A stretch of 64,000 bases of DNA from contig CM050666.1 in NCBI GenBank assembly GCA_027574665.1, forward strand, positions 9,858,001-9,922,000, given 5' to 3'. Positions 34,736 through 47,200 of the stretch are shown here, piece by piece. Positions within the stretch are counted from its first letter, which is position 1. Each line of letters begins with the position of its first letter. Made by a program: the position numbers and the translations under genes. This stretch comes from Rhynochetos jubatus (Eukaryota > Chordata > Aves > Eurypygiformes > Rhynochetidae). The notes under the pieces were generated by a model. It ran no database searches, was not told where the DNA came from, and worked only from the letters and a program-made list of their open reading frames with translations.

Positions 34736-37179
34736 TTTGTGCTCTTGATTAGATAATCATCTGCTTAATTTCCTGTGAGTTCAATGAGACTTATCATGGC
34801 ACCTAAGAATTATGCTAAACTGTGATTTAAGAAGTGACATCATCACTGTGCTGTACTGTCTGAGAAAACCGAGTGTAACCATGGATAACCACTAAAATAT
34901 GTTGTTCTAAGATATCTGCTGTGCTCCTCCATGGGGTTCCTCTGAGGGGTGAAGTGGGAGGTCCTGGGGCAAGGGCACAGGGACTGCCTGCTCCCTGGGA
35001 CTGCTGCCAGCTCCCCATGCCCTGCAAGCAAGAGGCTCCCATCACTCCAAAATGTTTTAGCCCAGAAGCAGGGTGCAGTCTGGCTCATGAGAGGAGAATC
35101 CACTGCAAAGGTATTTTCTAAGCACAATAGCGTTGTGTTAACACAATATATTGCTGTATATTTTCCTCCTGAAAACAAAAAGAGGTTAAATTCTTCATTG
35201 GAGCTTTTGGGTTCCCTCTTCCCACTGACCTGCCCTCTGTCTCACTGCTGCTGGATGCAGGTTTAAAAAGTGTATTTTTATTTATTTTTAATGCTCTTAA
35301 GATGTTTTCTTTCAGGCCAGAACAGAAAGAGTTGAACTCTTGTGTGCTGAACTGCTGGGCGCTGCTCTTTTGTTATCCGAAAGCTGTAGAGTGGCATCAG
35401 CTCAGTGCTGTGCCCCAGCTAATAAATCTATGTTATTTCTTGTTAAAAAATTCCCATCTGATCTGGCAAAGGGATAGAAACCGATGATTTTTTCACCTTA
35501 AATAAGGAGTAGCTATATTGGGGTGAATCCCCATTTGCAAGAGGCTTTGTCCACCTCTAGGACAGTTGGTATCATCAGTGTCACAGCATTAGTTGGGGAT
35601 CAGGAGGGGTTCAGACAACCCAAGCTCGCTGCTTCCCACTCCCTCCGGGTCCACGAGGAAAATCCTGGCCAACATGGCTAATCCACTTCCCTTTTATTGC
35701 TCTGAGAAAAATAAAAGAATCCTTATCTCTCTCAACTAGAAGTGTAATGGGAAGCAAACACGGGCCTTCCTCTTCCTTCTACTTATCATTTCTTTGTCCT
35801 TCTAAATTTGTCTCTGTCCCTGGACCTTAACCTCCCGCTCCAAGGGCAGGCTGATAAGCTGTCTCTGAAACCACTGGTATTGAAGCAATTATTCAGCAGC
35901 TGCAGCCCTTTGCAGCTGAGCAAAGATTACCATCTCTATCCCTGGGAAAACTGTCTTCATGCCTCCTAAACATATCCTGGCCTGCAGACCTTATTTATGA
36001 CACCTTCTGGCTGAATCGCCAATGTGATGCAGCCCAGGGATCTTCACTGCTCTTTCTTTGGACTCTGTCCTCAAAATCAAGGTAGTGAGATTTGTTTCCT
36101 TCCTTGTCTACAACTGCTTATGCTTAACCCTGTTCATGGGACGGGAACACTCCCATTCCTCTCAGCAAGCTGGTCCTGTGTATCTGCTATCCTTTGGGAA
36201 TATCTGCCGCAGGACACAGGCAGACTATTACTGCCAGTCGCTGCTCTGCCACGTGTGTGCTGATACCGCCTTAGTTAACAGCTCAGATTCATAGCTAATT
36301 TGAATGCACTTGGGAAAATATCATCTGCAGTATTTCTATGGATTTTAAAAATGATCTGCCTGTGGATTCTAGGCACAAATTGTTGTGGAAAGAAGAATTT
36401 ATACTTCAGGTTTTGCAAAATTAGCCTAGAAATATGATTGATCCCTAAGACCTCAAATATTTGTATTCACCCTCGATTCAGAGTTGAAGAAATCTATACG
36501 AATTCTGAAATTGTTACCGATTTTAAGCACTAAAGTCAGGTAAATTCTGATGCATGGTCCAGAAGTTAGAACAGAAAATGAGGATCATCTTTTTGGGTAT
36601 GTTTTTCAGTATGTATTTGCTGGTACAGTCACAATAGGTGCCACCATGGACACAATCAGACAAGAAATAAGAGAATACAGAGTATCTCTTTTCACTTCTT
36701 CTGTGAACTGATGCTCAGTTATCCAGCATGTGAAATGGGTGCAGTAATACAGCAACCTGCTGCACGCTCCAGCTCCCCCTCCTGCGATTTTATGGCTTTA
36801 AGAAGCTCTTACCGCTCTTTGCTTCGACATGTATGTTTTATGCTGCAATTTCATTATCAAGCTGTTGGGAAGGAGACGATGAGAAATGTGAGGTGGCTGC
36901 ACGTGCAGAAGACAAGACAAAAATCTCCAAAATTTTCTAGTGAAGCGTTTCCTCTGCTTGAGGACAGAAAAGCCCTATAGGATTAGCAAACACTTCAGCA
37001 GAGAGATTAAAAAAAATAAATAAATTCAAGGGAGAGCCAAAAAACCCCCAGAAACCATTAAAACCAAAGCCCCCCGTGGTAACCATGGCAGTGCTGCTGG
37101 CAATATACAACGGACAGAGGAAAAATGTCTTTGCAAGATTTTTTTCTTTCAAAACACCCAGCAGTCAAAAGACCTTAAA
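34736..37179. other. Noncoding DNA, no gene seen
   Basis: No gene recognised. Frames near 34827-35266 overlap on both strands and look random. Frames at 36024-36294 and 36711-36980 have no domain. An A/C-rich stretch lies at about 37010-37075. Confidence 0.5.
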
Positions 37180-37300
37180 CTGGCGATCGAGCTTCTGCTT
37201 TCGGTTACACCTGACATGACCTAGACCTGCGCTGCTTTTGGTGCTGCTGCTCCGGACAGGCGTGTGCATGGGAGCGTGGAGGGGCCTGTGCTGGGGCGAT
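37180..37300. promoter_or_regulatory. Small CpG cluster
   Basis: About nine CpGs occur in 120 bases (GGCGATCGAGC, TTTCGGTTACACC, CTGCGCTGC, CTCCGGACAGGCGTG, GGAGCGTGG, GGGCGATC) in an otherwise CpG-poor neighbourhood. No exon or promoter element is visible beside it. It could be an isolated unmethylated regulatory patch or simply a recent local fluctuation. Confidence 0.25.
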
Positions 37301-37879
37301 CAGATCTCTTTTCTGAGTTGTGGATTTAGCAATAAGTGATAACGATTTCCCCTTTATATAAGCAACAGTAGGGGAAACAAAACGAAACCTTTGCCTCATT
37401 TCCTGTTGTGTTTTGAGGTTTCTTACCAACAATGAAAACCACAGTTTATTACGGGAAGTTTTAGTGGTCTGTATCTGTCAGTGTTTTAAATCAGTATTTG
37501 GCATCAGCAAATGAGACACTTTTCCCTTGAAGTAGGAGGGGAATTTCGCTCCCATGTGTGTTTTGTTTGAGAAATTGTGTATTCACATTTCTTGTCAAGT
37601 TTCTCATTTATAAGCATGTGAAAAGCTACACTAACAAAACCAAGAAGGTTTTGAATGCTTTTCCTTCAAGTCTGATGAATAACACTTCACCATTAACTTG
37701 CCCGTTTGCCAGGGGCTTGGGAACGTGGCAGTCACCGATCTGTTGTCAGCTCGGCTTTATATCACAGCCTCTTTGTAGAGACATTAGTTTTCATCAATGC
37801 ACTTGTTCTGGAGAGAGTTATGAGCCTGAGATGATGGTAAATTTTTATGAAGTTAGTAGGCTTATGTTTTATACCATCT
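37301..37879. other. Noncoding DNA, no gene seen
   Basis: Unique-looking sequence. The 107-codon plus-strand frame at 37558-37881 has no recognisable domain. Confidence 0.5.
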
Positions 37880-37935
37880 AGGATGTTCAGGTGGCATTAT
37901 GCGAGGTGCTATACAAACATATGGGTAACGATGCT
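37880..37935 (+). mobile_element. Possible ancient LINE/SINE scrap
   Basis: TCAGGTGGCATTATGCGAGG followed by TGCTATACAAACATATGGGT AACGATGC recalls a pattern common in old amniote repeats (gcactatgcaaggtgctatacaaacacatag). Only about 50 bases can be followed, and family assignment is not possible by eye. Confidence 0.3.
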
Positions 37936-39579
37936 TCCTTGAAATGCACTCTAGGCTGGAGGAACTAGCAGGTACGTGAAACACAACTTCTTTGGGTGAG
38001 TGAAAAATGTCTTCAGAATTAAATGGGAAGTGGCAATCAAGCAGAAGCTCCTGCGTACCTTCAGTTTGTTCCCTGCGTGCACGGTATTGCAGTGGTTCAC
38101 CCATGTGCTGGAGAAGATAGGTTGGGAGGCTGCGATTAGAAGCGTGTGAGCTGGAGGAAATGCCACCTCTTCCAGCGGGGTTGGCAAGCCTGGACCAAAC
38201 CCTGTCTTTTTCACTATCTAATTTGTGACTTGGAAGAACCCTGTTAGTCTTTCCTCCCCAGCTTCCAGTCTTCAAAAGCAATAGGACTGGTGGTATTAAT
38301 CCAATTTTGTGGAGCACCTCAAGATGCTCAGATGAGAATATGTACAAGAAAGGCAATGATGCCACAGGGTTTCCCGAAAGGCTGCGTCCCTTGTCAGCTG
38401 TGTTCGTCTCTGGGAAGCCGGACTTTGAGCAAAGCTAAGGCCCTCTCTCAGGCTGCTATGAGAGGTTTGCACTGTGAGGAAACCTCTTTGTAGGGTATTA
38501 TCCATAATAACTGTCCTGCTCCCAACTTACTGCACACAGGCTAGCAGGATCTGGGAGGACCCCCATCCCTCTGGTGGGCTGTTGGACACGCCCGCAGAGC
38601 TCTGTTGGAAAGACTGTCCCTTTTTATTAACCTATGTGTGGGCCACGCAGATGTGGAGGGATCTATTTGTTACTCGCTTGCTTGGATTTCCTACATTTCA
38701 GGGTTTCTCAGCTGGTCAGTCAAATCCACAAGTGAGGTTGACAGCGGCACTGCTGGCACACCTCCAGCACGTGTGTAGGAACATGTCTCCTTCATCTCCC
38801 AGTTTGCTCCAGCTCCTGGTGTCACCTTTGCATGCCTGATCCCTCTGAAGGGGTCTTGGCTCCTATATACTGGGGAACTGGACAAGGATTGATTCATTTT
38901 GAGGAAAAGCAAGTGGAAGTCTGTAACAGGCTGGCAGGGTCCTGCTCTGGTTGTTTGCAGAACAGGCTGTCACGGCTTGGGCAGCCCTATCCTTGGATTT
39001 CACAGCATGATATTACTGAGTTCAGGCAAGGAAATGGGATCAGGGGAAAGCAGAGAAGCCAGAGCATCTCTCTGAACCTGATGGCTTCAACACCTTCCCT
39101 CTTTCACACACACATGCACTTCTATTTTTCCAAAATCCTCCTACTGAAGCAGGAGTCGTTAGTCTTGATGGAAATCACAGGCATAGTGGGAGCAGCCCTG
39201 CTTAGTGTTCCACTTGATCCAACAGACTGGTGCCCACTTTACACAAGAAGTAGATTAATTCATTCTAGCTTTATTTTTTGCATAGAGACAGCAGGGCTAA
39301 GTCAACAGTTACAAATCAGATCTCTACTCCAGCCTGAGGTGAAGAGAAATGTGGGTGCTGCTGTAATACAATACAGGTAAACTCATGTTTTGGAGAAAAA
39401 ACCACTCCGCTCTTCATGATATCTGCATTTAACATTCAAGTGTTTGAGCAGAGGTGGTTAGTACAGCAGCTTAAGGCTGCCTGGCCCTCTTCTCTATCCA
39501 GGCAATATATTCTAACTTGCCTGCCCCAGATGGAGAGATAGGTATTTCCCAGAGCTGGAACTAATTTTGTGGCAGGAAT
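37936..39579. other. Noncoding DNA; contains the longest chance open frame
   Basis: The longest uninterrupted plus-strand frame in the window, 182 codons at 38832-39380, lies here, with a 167-codon minus-strand frame at 37862-38365. Neither has a domain, sensible codon bias or splice context. Their composition looks like translated noncoding DNA. With 64 kb read in six frames, one or two frames of this length are expected by chance. Confidence 0.55.
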
Positions 39580-39940
39580 AAGAAGCACACCGCTAACGAT
39601 GCTTGTGTTGCCACTGAGATTCTGGCAGCGGCGGTGCTCAGCTCCTCTGGTTTTCCACGTGGCGGATACTCCAGCCATCAACACGCAATTGGCGGTTCCG
39701 TGCAGCTACACCATCTCCCTTCTCGCCTCAAGCACAGTGTCAGAGAAAGCTGTCTCCTGGTCAGAGTCTCCAGAAAGGCAGAACTGGGTGTTATTTAAAG
39801 ATGGTGGAAGTGAGTGTTATCACCCCATCTCTCCCCTTTGGAGGAGCAGGCTATGGAACGAGATGGCTTTGCTGCTGTTCCTGCCTCTCTATGGAGACTG
39901 CGTGAACCCCTGAGGAATGCGTTCCGGCGCTGCGGGTTAA
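39580..39940. promoter_or_regulatory. CpG-enriched patch
   Basis: Scattered CpG groups (CACACCGCTAACGATGC, GCAGCGGCGGTG, CCACGTGGCGGATAC, ACACGCAATTGGCGGTTCCG, GAATGCGTTCCGGCGCTGCG) stand out from CpG-poor flanks. A 114-codon plus-strand frame (39569-39913) crosses most of it but shows no family that I recognise. A CACGTG E-box lies within. It may be an old regulatory region or an unrecognised exon-bearing stretch; the evidence is weak. Confidence 0.3.
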
Positions 39941-40141
39941 GTGTTTTAAAATAAGGGAGGCATAAAACAAACGGTCTGAGCATTTCCATGTGACACTGAG
40001 ATCCATTAATTTGGTAGCATAGAGAGGACTGCACTTTGGCACCCTCCCCACCTCCACCAGCTGCTTGCAGAAGGGATTAGCAGGGGATTTATTTAATAAG
40101 CGTAGGGACTTTCTTTCTGGTTTTCCTTTTTCTCTTTTCAG

Positions 40142-40231
40142 CACAGCACAACGTGTCCTACCTGGGCATTGCCCTGTGTGGCATTCAGGCTGCTCCCCAG
40201 GGAAAGCCCTGTTTACCCATGGCATGTAAAG
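40142..40231 (+). other. Candidate short internal exon (uncertain)
   Basis: A long pyrimidine tract ending TTTCCTTTTTCTCTTTTCAG precedes 40142, and a weak donor-like AAAG|GTTTGA follows at 40231/40232. The 90 bases between keep one frame open (29 full codons with split codons at both ends), and the peptide reads QHNVSYLGIALCGIQAAPQG and so on. The acceptor is excellent and the donor poor. I recognise no protein, and no partner exon was found, so this may be chance. Confidence 0.18.
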
Positions 40232-43200
40232 GTTTGAATACATGGTCCAACAACCCTGTTTCCCTTCCTAAAATGGATGTGGCCAGTATATATGAGAGGA
40301 GGACAACGGGCTTTGGGAAGGAGGAGGTAAAGGTCACACTGTCAAACTCGTGCTGCTCGTGATACTTGTCTTTGATCCCTTTGCTTTAAAAGGGGCAAAT
40401 GCAAAATCATGGAGTCTAACACCCCTTGAAGATGCAATGGGCTAACGAACCCTGCAAGTTTTTCGGGAGGAACTTGTAACGTCCTTGGGTTTTGTGCCAG
40501 ATAACATGTTGCTATGCTGCATGCTGCCAAGGAATCCTAGCACTCCGAGTGCAGGGACACTAAAGATGCCACACAGAAGGCTCTGCATGCTTGCTGTGTT
40601 TTTCCATAGCAACAAATACGCCTGATTACAGCACATTCATATGCTCTATATAATGAGTATCCCATAGGAAATTTATCACTGTGCATCCTGCATCATAATT
40701 AGAAATCAGACCCGGGCAACTGAAATGAATTCCCCGGGTGCAGGATGTCGGGCGTGTTCTGCGCAGAGAGGATGGTGGGGAGGAGGAGAGGGGAGGGCGA
40801 AGGGGCAGCTCCGCTGAACACCCTGGTTCAGTGCTTGTTGCAGAACTTCACAGCCAGTTCTGAAACATTTGTGCTGTCCCTCCCGGCAGCGTTTGTGTGT
40901 ATGAGTGAGGAGGGGGACTTTTGAGGGTTTTCTTTGCTTTTTTCTAAAAAAAAACCCAAACAAAAGAACTCCAAACAAACAAAAAAAACCCAAACATTTT
41001 TCTAGCCTAATTTCTGTTCTGCTCCCCTCTGGCAGGGAGAAATAGAAACCAGCAGCATTTAGATTTGAGTTTCATAAGCAAAGCATGTTCTCCTGAAGGG
41101 CTTCTGCTGTGGCTTGGTCCAATTGTTACTGATGTATCACTTAGGATACTCTTAACTACTTCAGACAAATTCAGCGGTGCTCTAATGAAAAACTAAAATA
41201 CACAGGCATACTTTTAACCAGGCAAATTTAATAAAGAATTTTATTCACCTGACAAATCTAATCAATTTTCACCAAATAAGGCAACATTCAGCCTTAAGGC
41301 TACGAGTTCACTGCATGTGTAGTGTATACATCTATCCAAGTTCAAAGGATTTGGGGTTTGTGGCTAGGGCTGAGTTCAAAATGAAATGTTACTGGCAGGT
41401 CAAAAGCTGTTTTCTAGTACAGCAGTTGTGTTAGGTATTCACATGGTTCAGTCAGTGATGATAGCTATTAAGGTATCTACTTATATGTGCCATCAGCACT
41501 GCATTAAGGTTTTTTTTTCTTATATGATGAGATCTGTTCAGATTCAGATAACAAAATTACTTTTCTTCTCCATTAACTCATGTCACTTCAACTTATGAAC
41601 AAATGCTGCCCTTGACTGTAGTCTGAGTCCACAGGCTTTCACTGTATCTCCAAGGACAGGTTTTGGTTGCTATTGGTAAGTAGAACCTCACAGAGGAGGC
41701 ACAAATATATGCTATATCTCTGGCATACATATACAAACTGTTTAATATGTATTATGCCTTTCTAGTTAAACCAACTGGCTTGGTACCAAGAGGTAATTTT
41801 CTGAGGCTTTGGTGAACCCCCAGTCAGAAGTGGGCTGGGAATTGGCCAGAGGAGAGATTTTCCAAGCTGAGGTTTATCATGTTACATCACCTGCTATTGC
41901 AAGGCCATGTGGGAGTGAATCAGGTGCCCAAATGTAGGTGTTTTGTGACATTTTAGATGCCCTGGAGCATTTGAGACACGACCAGACAATTAGCATCTAG
42001 GACACAGGAGATCTGTGCCCACTTGCAGCAGGTGCGGTCGGATGTCAAAGTGGCAGGAGATGCTTGTCAGGTACTCAGACTGTTCCCTTGTACACAGAAT
42101 TAACTGCATTTATTCAGTAAATGAGATAATTTCCTGGAGATTGAGCTGACTTTAGGCATGGTAATTTATATTTCAGTGAAATTATTTAGGATGGGCTCAC
42201 AAAAGTTCACGAGGCTGCTGATTCTTCCTTTCTGTACTGAAGAAGCCCAAGGCAAACTGCATGCTGCCAAATTGAACCACGTTATGCCCATGCAATGGCT
42301 CTAAGTGATGCTGTTATAGCATTGTGGAAGTATAACGTTTCAGATCATTACTTTCAAGCAATGCACCGTGTGTGTACGTGTGAAGCGATCGCTGAGACTG
42401 GCTTCATCTTGATATTTTATCATCTTTTTTCTTTACTCAGCCACAGCCCAGGTGTGGATGTGGGGCATGCAAAGGGCAGCCTGCACCTAACCTTTGCAAT
42501 GACATAAAGCTTACTGTGACCACTTTATTATTTCATGGGTGCTTAAGCGCACACAGAGCTTACTTGCAGGTTGCTTTCATTAGTGAGCCTGGAGGACTCA
42601 GGGCTGGAGATCAGGGAGGAGAACTTGGCCTTATCGTGGCTCTCATTGGAGTTATCACCTTGGGAATGACAGATTCACGTGGCTGTGCAAGGTAAAAAAA
42701 AGCATTGCTGAGTTTCTGGGACTGACATTGCAAATACTCTGGTATGTTAACAGTGTGTTTTATTTGCTATCAACTGAGTCTTGTAACTTGTACTCGCTTT
42801 GCTGGTAAATCAGTCCTATCACAAGCAGCACCTCACTTTGTTCCTATATTCTCTGTTTTGGAAGAAACAAAAGCAAAGTAAGCCTCTTCTTTCCAGTCCT
42901 CAATGCCAACATTTGTGCCAGTCCCACAACTCTGCAGCATTATTGAAATCACTGGGTGATGCTGTATGAATTGAAGTGGCCAAAATGCCCTGTTGTAACC
43001 TTCTGCTGAAGTGCTGCTCACCAGAGCCGGGAGGTAAGGCAGCCGGGCAAACAGCCTGGCAGCCAGCCCAAATGCCCAGGGGCTGCTTGCTGGGCACCAC
43101 ATGGCATTTATGCTCTATGTCCAAACGTTCCAGCTGCAAAAGGCCTTGTTTCTCAGTGCCTGCCCCCGAGGAAGTGTTATTCAGTCTTGGGCAGGGATGC

Positions 43201-43919
43201 TGCAGCAGTTCCCATGCCATTTGTTCCTGCAATTTACACACTTTCCCCCCAAAGTGGCCAGGTCATGTAGAAGTGAGTTTTCATCAGGAGGAGACATTGC
43301 AGAAAGTGCTAATGCCTTGCTAGGTATAGGGTGGAAAAGCACGATTTTTAGACTTTTCTTGTTTCTCATTGCTTAGAGATTCCCAGGACAGGGGACAGGT
43401 TAGTAAACGGCTGTCATGTGGAGGGGAAGAGTAATTTTCACCCTTGGGTTTCCCATTACATAGGGCCTGCAGGCTCCCTGCTGCTTGACACCGCATCTTG
43501 CTGTGATTTATTGTAACGCAGAGTCCATAGCTCTAAAAGTTCCTCTCTCCACAGCCCTGAGAGGTTGCCATTGAGTTTTATTCATTTTCAAGGGATTTTC
43601 TTAATTACGGACAATGAAAACTCCATTCCTGGTGGTTGGCACCCTTCCTGCCGAAGATCTGGGCAGTGACTGGGATGGGCCCCCAGGGGCTTTTCCAGCT
43701 TTGTGCTGCAACGTGACTGAGGGATTATTGTCCTAAGCATTCCCTGGGTTAGGTTTTCCTTAGGGAGTCAGGTGTTCTTAATAAAGCAGGGCTAAGGCAG
43801 GGTGTTAGAGTGGCATCCTGCGCTGGTTTAGGGTGTCTGGATTGACAGACCGTATCCTCCAGCACTTACTGTCATGCTTATCGGGGCGGTAGAGCAGGTT
43901 TTACAACCGTCTATACATG
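40232..43919. other. Noncoding DNA, no gene seen
   Basis: No gene recognised. An A/C-rich low-complexity stretch (CTAAAAAAAAACCCAAACAA-like) lies at about 40945-40996. The section 41040-42540 is AT-rich and unique-looking. Frames around 42833-43376 overlap on both strands. Confidence 0.5.
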
Positions 43920-44265
43920 AAACAAGATTGGTGCAGCAAGAATAGATCAGAGCAGGAAAAGAGAGATGAGTAAGGAGGAGGGGACGGGAAACAGACTGAT
44001 GTGTCTTTGGAGGGAGGAAAAGGAATGTGTAAAACAGACATAGGAACAGTAGATCAAAGTAGCCCAGCGGGAAGAGGAGAAAGAGCAAACTAGTTATTGC
44101 ATGAACAAAAATATCATCGTGGATGAGACATGAAGGGAATGACAGGAGGAAAGGAACAGAGAGTGAGAGTAAAAAGAAATATTTTCCTCTTAGAAAAGAA
44201 TAGAAGAAGAGTAATAAAGGAGTGGGAAGTGAAAGGGAATTAGATGAAGAGGAGGAAGGCTGGAA
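43920..44265. repeat. Purine-rich tract
   Basis: For roughly 340 bases the plus strand is dominated by A and G (GGAGGGAGGAAAAGGAATGT, GGGAAGAGGAGAAAGAGCAA, GATGAAGAGGAGGAAGGCTG), interrupted by a few pyrimidine words. It is not a simple tandem repeat. Such polypurine stretches are common low-complexity DNA in vertebrates and can adopt triple-stranded structure. No gene is implied. Confidence 0.6.
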
Positions 44266-47200
44266 ATAAAGACATTCTAAAATGGTGTCTGTATGACCCC
44301 AGGGGAAGAGCAGCAGCTTGGAGATGTATCTTGAAATTCACTTTGGGTAGCACGAGCCTCAGCTCAGGCAGGAGCTTTTTTCTTTTGGGGAAGAACAACC
44401 TGTGTCCATATGAACATCAGGGTGGTGGTGATGCAGGTGGGGGCTGCAGAAGCAAGTGTGTGGCTGGCGCCCTGGAAGAGGGAGCTGGATCTTGTGTAAG
44501 GTAAAGAAAAAGAGTCCAGGGAAGTACGACGAAGCTGCTGTGGTTCAGTGAACCAGGCAGTGTGTGATGACATTTCCCTTAAATCCCCTGCCTTGTGATT
44601 AGTTTGCTCTGAGGGAAGACGAAACTCCGCTGGCTCGCACCCGAGCAGCGGCTGGCTGCACAGTACCCTGCGGGATGCACCTGGGCTGCCCGGCTGCCTG
44701 CCCTTCTGGAGACAGGGTCATGGGAACTACAGCAGATGAGAGGTTGAAAATAATCCTTGGAAAATACCTTGAAGAGAAAGTAAATTAACTTACCTTTGCA
44801 CTCCCCTGCTTGCACATAGTTGGACAGTTTTGGTGCCTTAGCCCTCGGGCTCCTGCTGACATAGGAGACCAGTGACCTAAACACTCCTTCAAGAGGGACA
44901 GAAATAAATCAGTAGGGAGAAGGAGGTGGAAAAAGGAGAAGGTTGGCAAAGCAGGGAAAAAGTCCTGCAGTGATAGGGCAGGGTGGAGGAGCATGGACAA
45001 GAAAAAGGAAGTTTGTTTGGATGGTGGTTTTCCCTTTGAAGGAGGAGCTTGGTCCTGTTTGGTGGCCATGCCTGTTGAAGGCTCAGTGTGTGTTTATGTA
45101 AAGCCCTTTTAACCCCTCTTCACTGTGACCCCTCCAGGTCCTTTGGTTTGTTGCAGAACTCTTGGGGAGTGGGAAGAAGCATGCAGCTCCCCAGCAGCCA
45201 GAGCCTGTCGGCTGGGTGCGCAGTCATGGCTCTCCGCTCGGGACTGGCGTGGGGAGCTCAGTGGCTGTGGCAGCTCTGCCCTTGCCATGTGCCTCGGTTA
45301 CTCCAGTGAGGTTCAGATCCAGGCACCCATTGCCATCCTCTGCTTGCCAATCAGGACAGCGAGATGCATAGCCAGCATCCTACCAGCTTTCGCTGTGCAG
45401 ACAGCACTGGGGCCAAGAGCACTGATGATGTAGCTTGTTAAAAAGACAATTCCCCAGCATCTGCTTTCCATCTTACACCTGTTTTTTACACCTTCAATGT
45501 TTAAGTTTGCCCATTTGTTTGTGAGCTTTGCAAAACAGGGAAAAAAAAAAATAATTACACTCTACTTACGCTGACATTTTGGTCAGAAATCCCAAAGTGT
45601 GTGAGGAAGAAAAGCAAAAGACTTGGAGGAAGATGATGCCAAGTATGAATACATCACTCCATCTTCAAAGCATGTTTGCCACTACACTGCCTGGAGCTGT
45701 AGCAACTGGAAAGTTGTGCAATTCATGTTCATGTTGTGGCCTTGCATTCGGCAGGGTTTGAGCTGAGGCAGACAACTCGATTGACTAGCAGAGTTCATCT
45801 GTGGCCAGGACTTACATGTGGGCAACCACTACTGGTCCAGTATGACCAAAAACTCACCTGGACTGTGCAGTAAGGATAAACCTGGTAAGCCTCCACTGAG
45901 GTTTTCACAGATAGTCAGTTCTAGTGGACTCCTGCCTGGCTTTCCCTGCCTCTGACTGTCTGCTCAGGGTGTCCAAAGCCTGCCCTTTTGGCAGCTGGAG
46001 ATGCTTTCATGTTGCTCATCTCCTGTGGGTTCACGGGGTATGCGTGTCCCACATTCATTATTCTTGGTCCCTGTTGTTTGGTGGACTAGCTTTCTTCCTC
46101 CCCAGTTGTAACCAGCATTGTTAGGGTTCTGGTCTAATAATGTTCCTTTGAAGCTCTAATGGATATCCACACAGATAACATGCTAATTTATTAGTTTGGT
46201 TCAACTGGGCTGCAGGATGAAAAATGATTGCAGAAGACTTAATAAAATTCAAAGGGATTTTATAGGTCTCAAGTCACTTTTAAAATGCAAAAGAAAGCCA
46301 AGCATATTACTTCGTTAACCCATATAATTCTATCTTGCCTAATGAGGTCTGGAGCTAATCTTCAGTGTCCTGCCCTGGGATCAGAATTATTGGAGCAGGT
46401 AAACACCGCTAAGTACCACTCTGCATCTCTGAGTTGTGGTTGCATTGTCACAGTGACTTTCTGTTCCTTCCCCTTTATGAACTTTTCATAAAGCTCAGAA
46501 TAGAGGTGATTATGTAAAAACAAAGAACTGGCTTCCTGTAGAGACTTGCACGTGATAGACTCCTTTTTTCTCTCTGCTGCTAGGGTTTAGTCAGTCAAGG
46601 AAACCACCTGTGCACTGGGGGAGTGCACAGGTATTTTTTTTTTCAGATTGCTTCTCCAAAGGGATGTAGAGAGATTAACCCATGAAGGCACATTACTTAG
46701 CTGTGAAACCCATGCTGCAGGCTCAGTTTAGGCAATGCATTCATAGCAACTTTACATTTCTTACTCATATCTGCAGAGATATCTTGTGGGTTTGGGGAGG
46801 GAGAGGAGTGGCATGTAAATAAAGAGAGAAATAGCCTGCCTAATCCTGTTCAGGAGAGAGCAAAATCTTCTAACATAAATGTGGAAGGAATGTTTATTGT
46901 CTCCTTATTTTTTTTTTCTGGTAGAGACAATCAATGCGGTTTGACAAAGTCAGTGTCAGCAAGGATAGAAAATACAAACTAAGACTACCAATTGCTATAA
47001 ACTGGTAACCCTACTTGATTCAGTGGAGTTACACTCATTTAAACCCTCACAAAACTTGCTTCCCATTTGAGAAGCTGTAAACTTTGTCCCTGTCAGTAGT
47101 ATTTCAGCTCAGACCTTGCCACTAAAACAAACAAACAAAAAAAAAGCATTATAACAGTCAGTCTGGTTAACTGTTCCTCTTGCTGCTTGTGCAGTTCCCC

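Noticed and set aside
38832..39380. The longest plus-strand open frame (182 codons)
   Set aside because: It has no recognisable domain, no codon bias and no splice or promoter context. One frame of this size is expected by chance in 64 kb read six ways.
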